A model generated the notes under the pieces. That model was given only the letters and a program-made list of their open reading frames with translations. It was not told the origin of the DNA and made no database searches. Positions 33,321-43,759 of a stretch of DNA of 64,000 bases are shown piece after piece. This DNA comes from Caprella mutica (Eukaryota > Arthropoda > Malacostraca > Amphipoda > Caprellidae), in the NCBI GenBank assembly GCA_947561585.1, contig CANNZV010001135.1, forward strand, positions 124,001 through 188,000. The letters are read 5' to 3'. The first letter of the stretch is position 1. Every line of letters begins with the position of its first letter. Position numbers and translations under genes: made by a program.

Positions 33321-33686
33321 TTACCATCTGAAGTGCAAAGATTTAGGGAGTTCCGAGGTTGATTTAAGCCCTTTTCTACGGGCGATTAGTGTCTGGTCTC
33401 TGCCTGGGATATTGATGTTCATAACGATTTCTGCCGTCTCTTCCTTGAATAGCGGTCTCTGCCTGGGATATTGTTGTTCATAACGATTTCTGTCGTCTCT
33501 TCCTTGAATAGCGGTACCTCTATGCATCAATGAGTGATGTCGTCCGTTACAGTGTTTACACTTTATCTCAGATTTACAGTCTTTCTGTTGGTGAGATTTG
33601 AGACACCTGAAGCAGGGCTTGGATTGCAATACAATTTGCTTTACTTCAGGATGTGGGAGGTTATTTAAAGCACGACACTCTGACAA
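33321..33686 (-). pseudogene. Gag zinc-knuckle region with a 62-bp duplication
   Basis: Contains CFRCLKSHQQKDC and CKHCNGRHHSLMH, the paired CCHC-like knuckles of BEL gag proteins. Just downstream, a stretch of about 62 bp (CTGCCTGGGATATTG...) is tandemly duplicated at about 33396-33457 and 33458-33522, adding a second copy of an arginine-rich segment. Confidence 0.75.
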
Positions 33687-33743
33687 TTGGTGTTTCGAGT
33701 CTTGATGATACGTGCATGAGAGTCCATCATCTCTTAAAGAAGT

Positions 33744-34935
33744 TTAAGTTTGAAGAATGATTTTGTTGCTTTGATTAGAGCCTGACACTCTATTCATAAA
33801 CCCAGGAATACTAAACTCCTGAACGACCTTAGTGAGAAAATCCACAAAAACATAAAAATGTGGTTCTTGACCCATGGCACACTCATAGTTATGCCACGAT
33901 TTTCTCCAGCGATGTTGTAGTGGTTCTGGAAGTTTCCCCCATACTTTTCTCATACCGCAACTGAGATTCATTTGATGGAGTTCACGGCAGTGAGGAATGT
34001 TAGCTTCAATTATGCGGCTCAAATCAAGAAGATCTTCGAGACAACTAATCTTTTTGGTATTCTTTATCACAGGAAAAGCGTTCAATTTATTGAGCAAGTC
34101 ATCTGCCAATTTATATGAGGTACCAAACCTACTCGTCAGCGTGTCCCAAATCATAGCTAAAGTTGAACGTGATTGTCAGACGCCGATGCTAGAAGATTAT
34201 CTACTATTTTCCTAGGTCTAGCAGATGTATGAGATTGAATAATATAAATGCAGTCTGAACTGGATGCATTTGCTGGTTCTAAATCTTTATCCAGTCTTCT
34301 TTTCCAAGACCAAAACATGTGACCCTCCCCACCATAAATGTTTCGGGGTGTAAAGAGCAAATCTTCTCTTAGTCTATGTGATACGTAAGAACCAATATCA
34401 GCTAGTGGAGCACCTGCAGCGATTGGAGCACCTGCCGTGTTCGGAACATAGACAGAGAGTGCCACTCCAGCAGCAACTGCCGCAGCGGCATTGAGAGGCG
34501 CAGCAGCATTGATGGGCGCAGTGGCATTGAGAGGCGCATTGATATTGGGTGGCGCAGTAGTAGAGAATGGCGCAGTAGTATCGTAATTATTGACAGATAC
34601 TTCAGAATTAGAGTAGTGTCTGCGTTAGAAATAACTTCTTCATTCTCTTCTCTAAGGATAGAATTCATTGAAGAAATAACTTCCTTACATTCTCTAACAA
34701 GGTTGTACCTCGAATTTCTAACTTCTAGCGATTCATTCACAGAACCAACTTCAAATAGGCGAGTAGATAAATCCCTACTACTTTGAAGATACTTAGTTCG
34801 GCAAATTTTTAAATTATTTGCAGCATCTCTCAAAGATTGAGGCGCTAAGCTCTGAACAGCACTGGCCCTTTCTAGGTGATTATAGAGCTCATCTTTTAGG
34901 GGGTACACTGAAAACTGCCAGTCACTTATTGGCAA
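33744..34935 (-). pseudogene. Gag capsid region
   Basis: Three minus-strand frames in series. The first (34402-34935) has an N-terminal helical region. The middle has an alanine/proline repeat built from a 12- to 24-bp unit near 34450-34560. The third (33744-34154) has the WDTLTSRFG helix and the CRELHQMNLSCG segment found in BEL gag proteins. Frames shift near 34150 and inside the repeat. Confidence 0.65.
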
Positions 34936-34969
34936 TATATTTATTTTTTACTTTTGATAAACACATTCT

Positions 34970-35865
34970 AAGAACATTTTAATTCATAAAAAACAGCGTT
35001 AGCCATTCTTCAAGGGATTAAGGAGACATTCATTTTTTACAGTTATAACTAAAGTATATAGATTATTGGATTACTTATTATTCAATGGGAAATAGTATTT
35101 CAACAAGGCTACTTTATTAAACACACAGCAAACCATATTAAGTACACACAAAGAAATTATAATTTCCATTTTTAACTTATTTGTTAAATCACGTACATTT
35201 TAAAAACATGTATATATTTATATATCTATAGAGGATTTTATATGTTTATAAGATATATAATTTAGATCTTGTATATTATAAATTAAGTGTATGTTAAATC
35301 ACCTATATGTATGTTCATTTTTTATTAAATTTACAATTTAATTCTCCATACCATCAACACTTTCATTTTTTACAATTTTCATTTATATGTAAAAGTATTA
35401 TTAATTTATACTCAATCCAATTCGATCGAGTGAAATTGTCAGAGAATTAGGTTGGTAGTATCAGTTTGATAATCATAGACATAGATGTTGTGTTACAAAT
35501 TCTAAATATTTCACAAAAATCGATCGAATTTGTTTTATAATGAGTACAAGCGAATATTAAGCTTGAAGGCTTGTTCAATTATCAAATTATAAACAAAAAT
35601 GAAATATTAGACACTAAACCCATTATGAAATGGTATTTTAGAGATGAGTTGTGTAAACAAAGAAATTGTACTCTGTCCCTAATATGTACAATCATTTCTT
35701 TGTTTCTTCTTCTTTTAGTATTTTCTATGAAAGGTTTTATTTTTTAATTTATATCATTTTTTTTAAAAGGCCCCCTGCCAGAAGAAGCAAACCTTCTTTA
35801 AATAATAAAAAAAAAGAAATTATCTTTATTAAGACAATGAACATTATAAAATGAAAGATAAGGTT
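34970..35865. other. AT-rich spacer, no gene seen
   Basis: No supported feature. The side next to 35870 contains a poly-A tract (35806-35816) and, on the minus strand, an AATAAA-like signal, probably the 3' end of the next element. Confidence 0.5.
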
Positions 35866-35869
35866 CTCT

Positions 35870-37470
35870 GCTCTACGACCATGGCTCCAACCATCGCCAA
35901 TGGTAGTGGCCTCCAACCGACTGTGAGGTCCATATAGCAGGTCACAGGGCAACACCCAAACTGCGGTCATCATACTTCTCCTTGACTGACGTCAGGATAC
36001 TGAAAGCATTGCCCCTCTGAACTGCCAAACCAACTCTCTGCTCTAACCAAAAGATCTCTCTCACATCATCAGTGACGTCGGTAATGCGACGGCCAATTTC
36101 AGTAAGGAGTGCACCTGTAGTTTCACCATAGCTACCTGCCGTTTCCACCGCTATGGGTTCGAACCGATATCGAATGCCAAGAGCCGCATATTTGCGTCGC
36201 TTCCTCCCCTCCCTCTGCCTCCTTGGCTCTGCTACCAGGTGACTATGCCGAGTCGATCAAGTGTGACGCTGCGTAAGTGTCTACACATGTTGCATCCCAA
36301 CAAAGACACCTCCCATCTGTAAAAGGGAAGACTGAGATACCATCAGGCCGCTTACCATCACCCCTATCAACCCCCAGAGGCTCAAGCACTGAAGGGATAC
36401 CAGCCGAAATCAAAGCTCTCCTAATAACATCATTCAGGGCTGCATGTCTCGGATGGCGTCCAGCACTGTAGCGACATGATAGACCGTGAAGTCCCCTTGA
36501 TTCCACCCTCAGGCCGCATCGACACACGTGTGGCTCACAGATATCCGCACCAACACGTAGCGCAATCGCAACCCGAAAAGACTCTGCGTCGAGTAGCGTT
36601 CCAAGTGTAGGAACTGGAAGCGCATGTAACCAAAGTCCGCTCTCTCTACATGCAGATGCCAGCAGACGTGCCCTAGACAATTGATCAGCCTCCTCAAGCA
36701 GTCTGGCCACAGTGGCTACCGACTTAGGGTCATCCCATGACCTCTGCCGACTCTCATTAGCTCCCTCAGCTAAGGCTAAACCCTCACTTTGCCATTTCTC
36801 CACTGCTGCTTCAAGCTCTCGGTCATCCCCAACCTGTGTTCTGCACAGAATAGATCTAACCAAATCCTCGGTAGCATGAAGGGAAGAAATGAATGCGGGT
36901 AGCGCAATGTCCTTAGACATCCTGATTCCTAACCCCCCAAACCGTACGGCCAACGATGCCTGCACAAGTGAGTCTCCCTCAAACTTAACGTTGGTAACCA
37001 TCGAAAGGGCTGATACAATGACCCTGTCGAACTGTGAAAGATCCTCACTCTTCCTGTAAGCTGGTGAAGCACGTAGGATATATTGGAGCTTAGGCAAGGC
37101 AAAATAGTTCTTGAGCAAAGCAAAAGCTTGATGGTTCTCAATCAGTTTCAACCTTGACGAAAGCCTCTCCAAATCCTCCCTCTTCTCAGCAACAGCTGCT
37201 GGTATGCCCCTCTCCATGAGTGGTGCTCCCAGCAAGCTTAAATCTTCCACTGGAACGACCCTCAATCCTGGCATCAACCCCCCAAATAGATTCCTCGTAA
37301 TTATTGATTCTTCCTCAGAATGATTCAGCAAAATCAGTTCACACTTCTCTCGGTTGATATCCAGTCACACTTCAGAAAGGTCATTGATTAGACGCTGCAA
37401 ACAAGTGAACACCTTTTCAGGTGAATCTCCGATTGTCCCGTCATCGAGATACCAGACATTCTCGATTCAA
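35870..37470 (-). mobile_element. 5'-truncated non-LTR retrotransposon with endonuclease-like C-terminus
   Basis: On the minus strand it starts inside the palm of a reverse transcriptase (WYLDDGTIGDSPEKV at about 37400-37460), runs through the thumb and ends in a cysteine/histidine and nuclease-like C-terminus. A poly-A-like 3' end lies near 35800. Such 5' truncation is normal for non-LTR elements. It is much more GC-rich than its surroundings, which fits a recent arrival. Confidence 0.8.
36243..37331 (-). pseudogene. Reverse transcriptase thumb plus CCHC and PD-(D/E)xK-like domain
   Basis: An open frame of 362 codons. Early on it reads LSLLGAPLMERGIPAAV, a typical thumb motif. A long helical region follows, with VRFGGLGIRMSKDIALP. 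The C-terminal part carries CRCGLRVESRGLHGLSC with a histidine (GRHPRHAALNDVI), then KRPDGISVFPFTDGR and CLCWDATCVDTYA. The PDG...D.TC pattern resembles a restriction-like nuclease core. Upstream coding with the YLDD box continues to 37470 in the same direction, broken by a stop near 37365. The same protein continues downstream in another frame at 35950-36160 (VETAGSYGETTGALL, LEQRVGLAVQRGNAFSI). Exact clade not assigned. Confidence 0.78.
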
Positions 37471-37689
37471 CATTCAAGAAGCAGTCAGAAAGTAAAGTGG
37501 CTCCATGACCATTAGCGCTATCATCTATAACAGAAAGTAGCGCTGAAAAATGATTAACATAAAAAAGAAGACTATATAATCCAAAACTAATCAATAAATT
37601 TGTAATAACTGTTAATTATACTATTTTTACCTAGTACAATTCCATTAATTGAACAAGATTATATCAAAGATGAATTCATTTTTTGTTTA

Positions 37690-38236
37690 GTTTTCTCAAA
37701 TGGCGAGCCTTAAGTTCCCTATACTTATTTCTGATTTTGACATAGCCATGCTTATCTAATATGGCTGCTATTTTTTGTTTGGGGACAAAACATCAATTTG
37801 GGAACTGGTTAAATAGTCTCCCTTCTCCAATAAAGGAGTGAAAGTTGTCTTCATTATCATTAACTCCTCATCCAGGAAGGTGTTCCTAGAAAAGGAGCTC
37901 TTCAGGGAAATGAAATCTCTTAACTCTTGTGTCGAAGTAGGTGGTGGTGACGCAGGCGAAGTAGGTGGTAGTGACGCAGACAAAGTAGGTGGTAGTGACG
38001 CAGGCAAAGTAGGTGGTAGTGACGCAGGCAAAGTAGGTGGTAGTGACGCAGACAAAGTAGGTGGTGGTGACGCAGACAAAGTAGGTGGTGGTGACGCAGA
38101 CAAAGTAGGTGGTAGTGACGCAGACAAATTAGTTGGTAGTGACGCAGGCAAAGTAGGTGGTAGTGACGCAGATAAAGTAGGTGGTAGTGACGCATTCGAA
38201 CGAGAATCTAGAGATGAAATGATTGAATAAGTAGTC
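37690..38236 (-). CDS. Modular gene: 3' exon with expanded 8-residue repeat (copy A)
   Basis: A minus-strand exon after the acceptor near 38237 (TCTCTAG). It opens with DSRSNA and then about ten copies of an 8-residue repeat (SLPPTLSA type, 24-bp unit with GTAGTGACGCAG on the plus strand). The conserved block follows: LRDFISLKSS, TFLDEELMIM, TPLLEKGDYLTSSQIDVL. After a one-base shift in an A run (about 37780) comes an ILDKHGYVKIRNKYRELKAR-type tail. The same layout, with only one repeat unit, occurs at 39395-39690. Similarity at the protein level despite base changes shows that the minus strand is the coding one. Function unknown; family not recognised. Confidence 0.6.
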
Positions 38237-38509
38237 ACAGTAAATATATGTAAAATTGAAAATACAAATAGTCGAATGTACACTATATATCTTATATGTA
38301 AAAGATATATAGTGTAAAAATGAACGCAATGAGCATATTTTATTGAGGTGATAATTACAAATCAAGATACGATTTTATTCATTTATTATTTCAATACAGA
38401 ATTCAGAAATACGAAATAATGAGTTATGGTTTGGTAAAGTAACATATATTTTCAGTAGGAATTTAACGTCTTCTTAGGAAACAGATTATGAAGCAACACA
38501 ATGGATTTA

Positions 38510-38726
38510 CCTCCGTAACATAGTTTAACGACATTGAAGTCAATTCACCGCCAGGTTCAAAAAAAAAAATCCCAACTCTCAAATCATCAGTACCAAAGTC
38601 TACTCCACTGTAAGAGTTTGGAGACTGGCAAGGTTTAGCCAAAGGAGAGCCATCAAGTTCAGCATCACCGGTTGAACCAGGTGCAGATGCCAGATAGGTT
38701 AGCCTGTTGGTATAAGAACATTCAAT
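38510..38726 (-). CDS. Modular gene: GTDDL/EPGGELT exon, copy A
   Basis: A minus-strand exon from the acceptor near 38713 (CCAACAG) to a donor GAG|GTAAAT near 38510. It encodes an S/P/G-rich start (SAPGSTGDAELDGSPLAK), then VDFGTDDLRVG, a poly-T/A tract with a length error, and EPGGELTSMSLNYV. A near-identical partial copy lies at 38853-38941. The two copies differ mainly in the homopolymer and in the upstream part. Confidence 0.5.
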
Positions 38727-38852
38727 ATAGATACTAGTTAGATTTTGTTCAACAAATAGATTTAGTAAATTGCTAAATAGGGATAAAACTGAAATTTTAT
38801 AAAAAAAAAGCTATATAATTTCAGTGACGTACGCAAGATATACGCTAGATTT

Positions 38853-38960
38853 ACCTCCATAACATAGTTTAACGACATTGAAGTCAATTCACCGCCAGGT
38901 TCAAAACAAGTCCCAACTCCCAAATCATCAGTACCACAGATCAAATATATAGTTATAATA
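38853..38960 (-). CDS. Modular gene: GTDDL/EPGGELT exon, copy B
   Basis: Minus-strand segment encoding CGTDDLGVGTCFEPGGELT then SMSLNYVME, with a donor GAG|GTAAAT. It matches the second half of the exon at 38510-38726 almost base for base. No good acceptor is visible upstream, so it may be a duplicated fragment rather than a used exon. Confidence 0.4.
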
Positions 38961-39394
38961 AAAAGTCAACAGGAAAATGAAAGAGTGTGTATTAACGGAG
39001 ACTTAATGAAAAACTCTGCCTCTAACCTTTACAACTGAAACTTATTAAGAATAAAAAATGATTAAACATGATCTAATGAAAATTAAACTGAATAGAGAAC
39101 AGTGGTCTATAGATGATTCTTTTCCGTTGTTATAAACGAGAATATGAATTTTGAATAGGAGAAACATTGGTGATCTTTGATAATATAGCTACTCTTTACT
39201 ATGAAATACCTTAAGATTTGATTATTTGAATCGAAAATCACCTAGGTAGCCATGATGAAAGTAAAATTATCCTATATATAAATATGGATTTTCCGATGTA
39301 TGAAAACTTAAGGTTCAATTTGACTATTTTAACATAAAATAATAGAAAGATAAAATAAAAAATGGCAATTCAAAGTCTCTTAATTTCTCTCATA

Positions 39395-39690
39395 TGGCGA
39401 GCCTTGAGCTCCCTGTATTTGTTTCGTATTTTGACACGTCCATTTTTTATCAAGTAAGACTGCCATTTTCTTTTTAGCAATGACGTCAATTTCCCCACCG
39501 GTCAAATATTCTCCTTTCTCCAATAATGGATTGAATATATTCTTCATAGTCATAATCACTTCATCCAAGAAAGTTTTTTTGGATGAGGAACTCTTCAGAG
39601 AAATGAAATCTCTGAGATCTTGAGCGGATTGTTCTGGTGAAGTTGCTGGTAGTGACACAGAAGAACCAGTATCTGAAACTAAAGCATAAA
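39395..39690 (-). CDS. Modular gene: LRDFISLKSS exon, copy B
   Basis: A minus-strand exon after the acceptor near 39682 (GTTTCAG). It encodes DTGSSVSLPATSPEQSAQD, then LRDFISLKSSSSKKTFLDE, NPLLEKGEYLTGGEIDV, KKKMAVL. After a one-base shift in the A6 run at about 39448 it continues as a KIRNKYRELKAR-type tail. Paralogous to 37690-38236 but lacking the repeat expansion. Both copies carry a one-base error in an A run near the same place, which is curious. The split codon at the acceptor is G|AT, as in the neighbouring exons. Confidence 0.6.
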
Positions 39691-39896
39691 TTATACAACT
39701 CGCAGTCGAAAGTAATATTTTTGAAGAATACATATTTCATTAATGATAGCAGACTATATATTTAGTTCTATTTTGCTTCTAAATTAGTAAATTCTTCAAA
39801 GATATAACAAATAATTAACTTCTGTAGTTGGAGTTTGAGGAAGGTGAATGGGAGAGCATTGCTCATTTGTTTTTCAAGAGGAAAATTTACTCACAT

Positions 39897-39926
39897 TTTA
39901 GATCAGTTGATGAACCCCCAACATCT
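39897..39926 (-). CDS. Modular gene: very short exon (DVGGSSTDLK)
   Basis: A candidate 30-bp microexon on the minus strand between GGACACAG and GTGAGTAA. It is read in phase 1 on both sides, giving ten residues (DVGGSSTDLK). The phases fit both neighbouring exons. It is too short to be sure. Confidence 0.35.
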
Positions 39927-40065
39927 GTGTCCTGTTGTGAAAAATACATCAAAAGAGATAAGATAGAGGATTGTTTATCTTCTTGAACCAAGATATGATA
40001 AATATCGTTATAAGTCGTTCAAAAAATATTTCATGAATATTATTTCAGCAGAATAAGATACTCAC

Positions 40066-41623
40066 CAATATCAATAACAGACTTTTTGCTAAGATTACCA
40101 CTGTAAATGTCATCGATGAAAGCAGCTGCATTAAAACCTTCTTTCTTTATTTTTGTTTACAATTCTATATACTCTCTCTGCCGTGCTGGCACTATGGTTC
40201 ATATGCTTCGCAACAGCATGACATGCTTGGATCAACTTCACGAGTGACAGTTGCAGCTGACCGCCTGCAGTCATTGGATGTTAGATGCCCTATACCAGCT
40301 GCAGTGGTATGCTGACTCAGAGAGTGAGCCACTGCTGAACTAGATCCAAGAGACATTCCTTTGAATGTTGTAAAGAATGCCAATGTCTCTTGGGCAACCA
40401 CCTTTACTCTCACGTGGGTATCACGCTAGCTGATACTCAAACTTTTGTGACAGCACAAGTTTGGGTGGTCCGCTTGATGCCAATGTTTTGTGATTCATCA
40501 CGGTGATTATATACTGTGTTGAATCGATTTCCCTGTCAACAGCTTTCTTCCGCTCAAGATAGTCATCGATAGACATTTCAGCCAATACTCCTGCTCTGTT
40601 TGCATTGCAGGCATTAATATTGAATAACAAGTAATTTCTTAATAGATTAAAGACTTTTCCAATTAGAACAAAATCTTGCTGGTCACACTCTCTAATTAGT
40701 TTGATAGCATTACGGTACTCTTCACTGGCACGATACTTCATGATTTTTCTCAGCATCAAGGAGTACTTCACTCTGCTGTATCTTCTTAGTTGCAGATTCA
40801 ATTCCAATTTGGTTTTTATGAGATTTTGACCGATTGGGTAAATCTAGCATGATATCTCTAGCATTTTCTCTCTGTATTGGTGCGGAGAAATTATTTTTCC
40901 GTGCTTGTATATACGACATAAATTTTTTTACAGCAACCATATAACTTCTGGCAGTTTGACCAGTCCAATTACCAGATCTTTTCTTCTGTAAAAACAATCT
41001 CCAGAGTGTGGAGTCATGTAATAGGTCATCCAAGGTATTGACTGACACTATGGCACAGAGGCGTGAAATCATTGATCTATTGGGATTTGCTGTCACCAAC
41101 TTATTGCCTCCACCCTGTGGCCTACACAATCATTCTCCAAATTGTTCAATTAAATTTTTGATATATTCAGGAATAGAGTACTCACTATTACTTGAAATAT
41201 CAACTGGCATGACAACACTGTCATTAACCATTTCAATAAGCATGGACTCTATTTTTTCATCATGTTCAGGAGGTTGAGACTGATCAAAAGAGACGGCGAT
41301 GAAGCAGAAGGTAGGAACTAATTCATCAAAACAGACGGCGATGGAGCAGGGGGAGGAGAAGGCAGCTCTGATATTTTATGGAAAAAACTTTCTTTCGAAA
41401 TAATATTTTTCTTAATCCTATCTTTATGTTTATTTCTACAGTGATCTCTCAAAGAGATCACTACTGAATGACATCCTGGTTTTGGACATTGAGTTTTTCT
41501 CACTTTAGCTCCTGGTAAAATAACGAGCTCCATAATTGCATGAGCGGTTTGAATCAAATCCATCGTGGGAATGACGGAACATGATGCAGCATCCAGCTCG
41601 ATCATTGGACCTACTTCAGCAAT
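40066..41623 (-). pseudogene. Crypton-like tyrosine recombinase exon, frameshifted
   Basis: A long minus-strand exon (acceptor TTTCTCAG at 41624, donor at 40065). An opening segment MIELDAASC is followed by a zinc-finger-like CPKPGCHSVV...H..KHKD stretch near 41440-41490. A helical core-binding region (LDDLLHDSTLWRLFLQKK, TARSYMVAVKKFMSYI) comes next. The catalytic domain of a tyrosine recombinase follows: arginine in NACNANRAGVL (about 40600), the HKT segment (NHKTLASSGPPKLVL, about 40480), the L-T-x(3)-RRSAAT box (about 40250), AKHMNHSAS with histidines and the nucleophile tyrosine in AERVYRI (about 40165). It ends with FNAAAFIDDIYSGNLSKKS. Frames change near 40190, 40420 and 40800. Family: Crypton-type; host-domesticated or mobile is undecided. 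Confidence 0.75.
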
Positions 41624-41932
41624 CTGAGAAAATAAATAATTAATTAGTACTTATACTGAAATATTGAGCAAGCTTATGTCAAATAATTTATTAATTTCAT
41701 GGTAAAACTGAGAAAAAGGAAAAAAATATAGGGATTTTTTAGTGATTACAAGTATTCACAGTCTACTCTCTGATAATTTATATGATTAATGACTACAATT
41801 TGTAGATACAATAAGATTTGAAATTTAGAGAGTAGCTACAATGAAATGTATTTGAATTTCATGTCAATGACTTAGGATATCATATTTAGAGATAATTTGA
41901 GAATATTTTCTTGATAGACACACATAACTTAC

Positions 41933-42471
41933 CTCATTAACATCATCACAAAGTTCAGTTGAAGAAGAGTGATTTAAGGGGCCTTTACACGGTAAGTGCT
42001 CAGTGCCACTTTGTGGTGACACTGCTCTATGCCACGCCCACTTTGCTACTTGCCCCACCCTTTTTGGCAAAACTTGGTGGTGACCAAGCTATCGCTCTGA
42101 GAGCGAACGCTCACCACAAAGTGCCACTGTCTTTCAGTAGCGATTGCCAGACAATCGACAACCCCTTTCATTGACCTAGTTGAAGAGCACCCATGCCTAT
42201 GGAAAATAAAATCTAAATATTATAAAGATAAAACACTAACAGCGTTAGTGTTTAATAGCATATTAGATGCTAACCACGATACTAAAGTGTCAGTGCCCAC
42301 CAAAGCACATTCTGCTCGTGTAAAGGCGCTGAGCTAATTGGTGGGCAGTGTGGTGAAAAAAGTGTGGTGAATAGTGGCACTGACCAGTGCTCGTGTAAAG
42401 ACCCCTTTACAGTTAAATGATAGACTAGCTCTGTTGATTGAGAACCACCATTGACTGGACGCATGGAAGTA
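41933..42471 (-). CDS. Modular gene: exon split by a Harbinger-like MITE
   Basis: With the 430-bp MITE (41977-42406) and one TTA copy left out, 42410-42471 plus 41933-41976 form a 106-bp exon. Its acceptor is TCCTACTAG and its donor GAG|GTAAGT. The empty-site reading is open, contains STEL twice (about 17 residues apart) and ends in LCDDVNE in phase 0, which joins in phase to the recombinase exon starting at 41623. The MITE therefore disrupts this exon or forces its skipping. Confidence 0.55.
41977..42406. mobile_element. PIF/Harbinger-like MITE, 430 bp
   Basis: Imperfect terminal inverted repeats of about 35 bp start AGGGGCCTTTACACG on the left and AGGGGTCTTTACACG on the right, with CAGTGCCACT shared further in. 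They are flanked by TTA on both sides (41974-41976, 42407-42409), the usual 3-bp duplication of PIF/Harbinger elements. No transposase. Confidence 0.82.
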
Positions 42472-42479
42472 CTAGTAGG

Positions 42480-43049
42480 AGGAAGGGGTGTAACGACTAA
42501 CCAACAACGTATAAGCGTGACCATCAAAGTTTATAGAAGGGTAGTTAGGACAACGCTATAACATAAATTTCGGAGCTGTGAGGCAGTGACGTCATTCAAG
42601 ATGGCGGATGTTTCTACCAATCATGGAGCTCAGACAACTGAGCGCCAAATTCTGAAACAAAAATGTAAACAAAGTGTGATGTAAACTTTGATAGATTGTC
42701 CGAAAAGCTAATCATCTTCATAATTCTTGATCAACTATTAATAAAACTATACAATATGATATTATTATTCTATAATGGTGCCTAGAATATAAATATGCAG
42801 CTTTTAAACCGTAATTATAAAGATAAACAACCTAAGATACCTAGGTAATCATGCTAATGGACACTTGCCTAATAAGATCTTTCCAATTTCATCAACATGA
42901 CTTCAAATTTTAATCTTAGATTACTGTATGTGTTGGAAATTTGAGAAAATTGAATGAAAAAGATAATAACTTAGGTTGCTACTACCTATTTGTGAACAAT
43001 GAAAAGTGATTTCACTAGAATTTTGTCTCTAGACTCCACAGTCTCCACA
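42480..43049. other. Intron-like sequence, no feature
   Basis: No feature could be supported on either strand. Confidence 0.4.
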
Positions 43050-43283
43050 TAGGGTCAAGCAGGTAAATTGCGGCACACTAACTAACTGCGGCCTCTACAA
43101 CAGAAACATCATGGCTTCAAAATACAAGTTAAAAATTTTAATTAATAAATTATAGCATGCCTGCGCTTCTTCTGATAGCTAATATCCCATTTTAATTTAA
43201 TTTCGGTTCAGAATGTTTTAGAGACTCTCTTGATAAGGCCGCAATTAAAAATAAAAGGGCCGCAATTTACCTGCGTGACCCTA
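43050..43283. mobile_element. Short MITE with TAGGGTCA ends, copy 1
   Basis: 234 bp. Its ends TAGGGTCAAGCAGGTAAATT and their complement (AATTTACCTGCGTGACCCTA) form an inverted repeat of about 27 bp that also shares GCGGC. TA at the outer edge fits a TA target duplication (Tc1/mariner-type). Confidence 0.7.
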
Positions 43284-43439
43284 CCTAGGAAGACTTTGAA
43301 TAAGGAAGCATTTCCATCTGTTGGTGAGTACCTATTATAGCCTTATAGGTAAACTACTAAACTAGACGACGTAGGCGTCGCCATCACATAGTGAGGCTAA
43401 GTGAGCAGTCTATTTAGCCTAGGGGCTAGCCGGCAAGGT

Positions 43440-43512
43440 CTAGGTAGCGACGCTACCTAGTCCTAATTGGCTGACCGCTGACGCTACCGTAGTGTCAGCG
43501 GTCAGCCGATTA
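43440..43512. repeat. Two adjacent palindromes
   Basis: 43440-43460 is a perfect 21-bp palindrome (CTAGGTAGCG, A, CGCTACCTAG). 43464-43512 is a 49-bp near-perfect palindrome with 24-bp arms (two mismatches) around GGCTGACCGCTGAC. A third, shorter inverted pair (CGACG/CGTCG) lies at about 43369-43382. They are GC-richer than the surroundings. Confidence 0.8.
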
Positions 43513-43514
43513 GT

Positions 43515-43753
43515 TAGGTAAATTGCGGCACTCAAAAACTGCAGCCACTAACCTCAGTACACTAAAATCTATGATGGCTTTGATTTTGAAGCACTCCACT
43601 CTGGAAATAAACAAAATCTAGAACGCATTGAGTTTCAACTCAATATAAATTAGTTTAAGAATGTTTTTGAGAGTGAGACATTCTTAACAGATTACAGTGC
43701 CGCAATTAGAAATTAAAGGACCGCAATTTACCTGAAGGCTGTGTGACCCTACA
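43515..43753. mobile_element. Short MITE related to 43050-43283, left end incomplete
   Basis: Contains AGGTAAATTGCGGCAC on the left and CCGCAATTTACCTG followed by GTGACCCTA on the right. The inner structure resembles copy 1, but the outer left GGGTCA is missing and the palindromes abut it. Confidence 0.6.
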
Positions 43754-43759
43754 GTCCTA

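Larger units (their letters stand above)
28618..34935 (-). mobile_element. Degenerate BEL/Pao LTR retrotransposon
   Basis: Minus-strand order gag, zinc knuckle, protease, reverse transcriptase, RNase H, integrase, with the sequence traits of BEL/Pao polyproteins. All parts are present but broken by shifts and stops, and the integrase is split by a foldback element at 29854-30780. I could not find a matching pair of LTRs in 27.7-28.6 kb and 35.0-35.6 kb, so the outer ends are not defined. Confidence 0.85.

Noticed and set aside
28000..35600. LTR pair for the BEL element
   Set aside because: I compared the flanks at 27.7-28.6 kb and 35.0-35.6 kb and found no matching long direct repeat. The LTRs may be lost or too diverged to see by eye.
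37838..38230. Plus-strand frame encoding VGGSDAGK repeats
   Set aside because: The minus strand joins the repeat to a conserved block that is found again at 39395-39690 with protein-level conservation, so the plus frame is a shadow.
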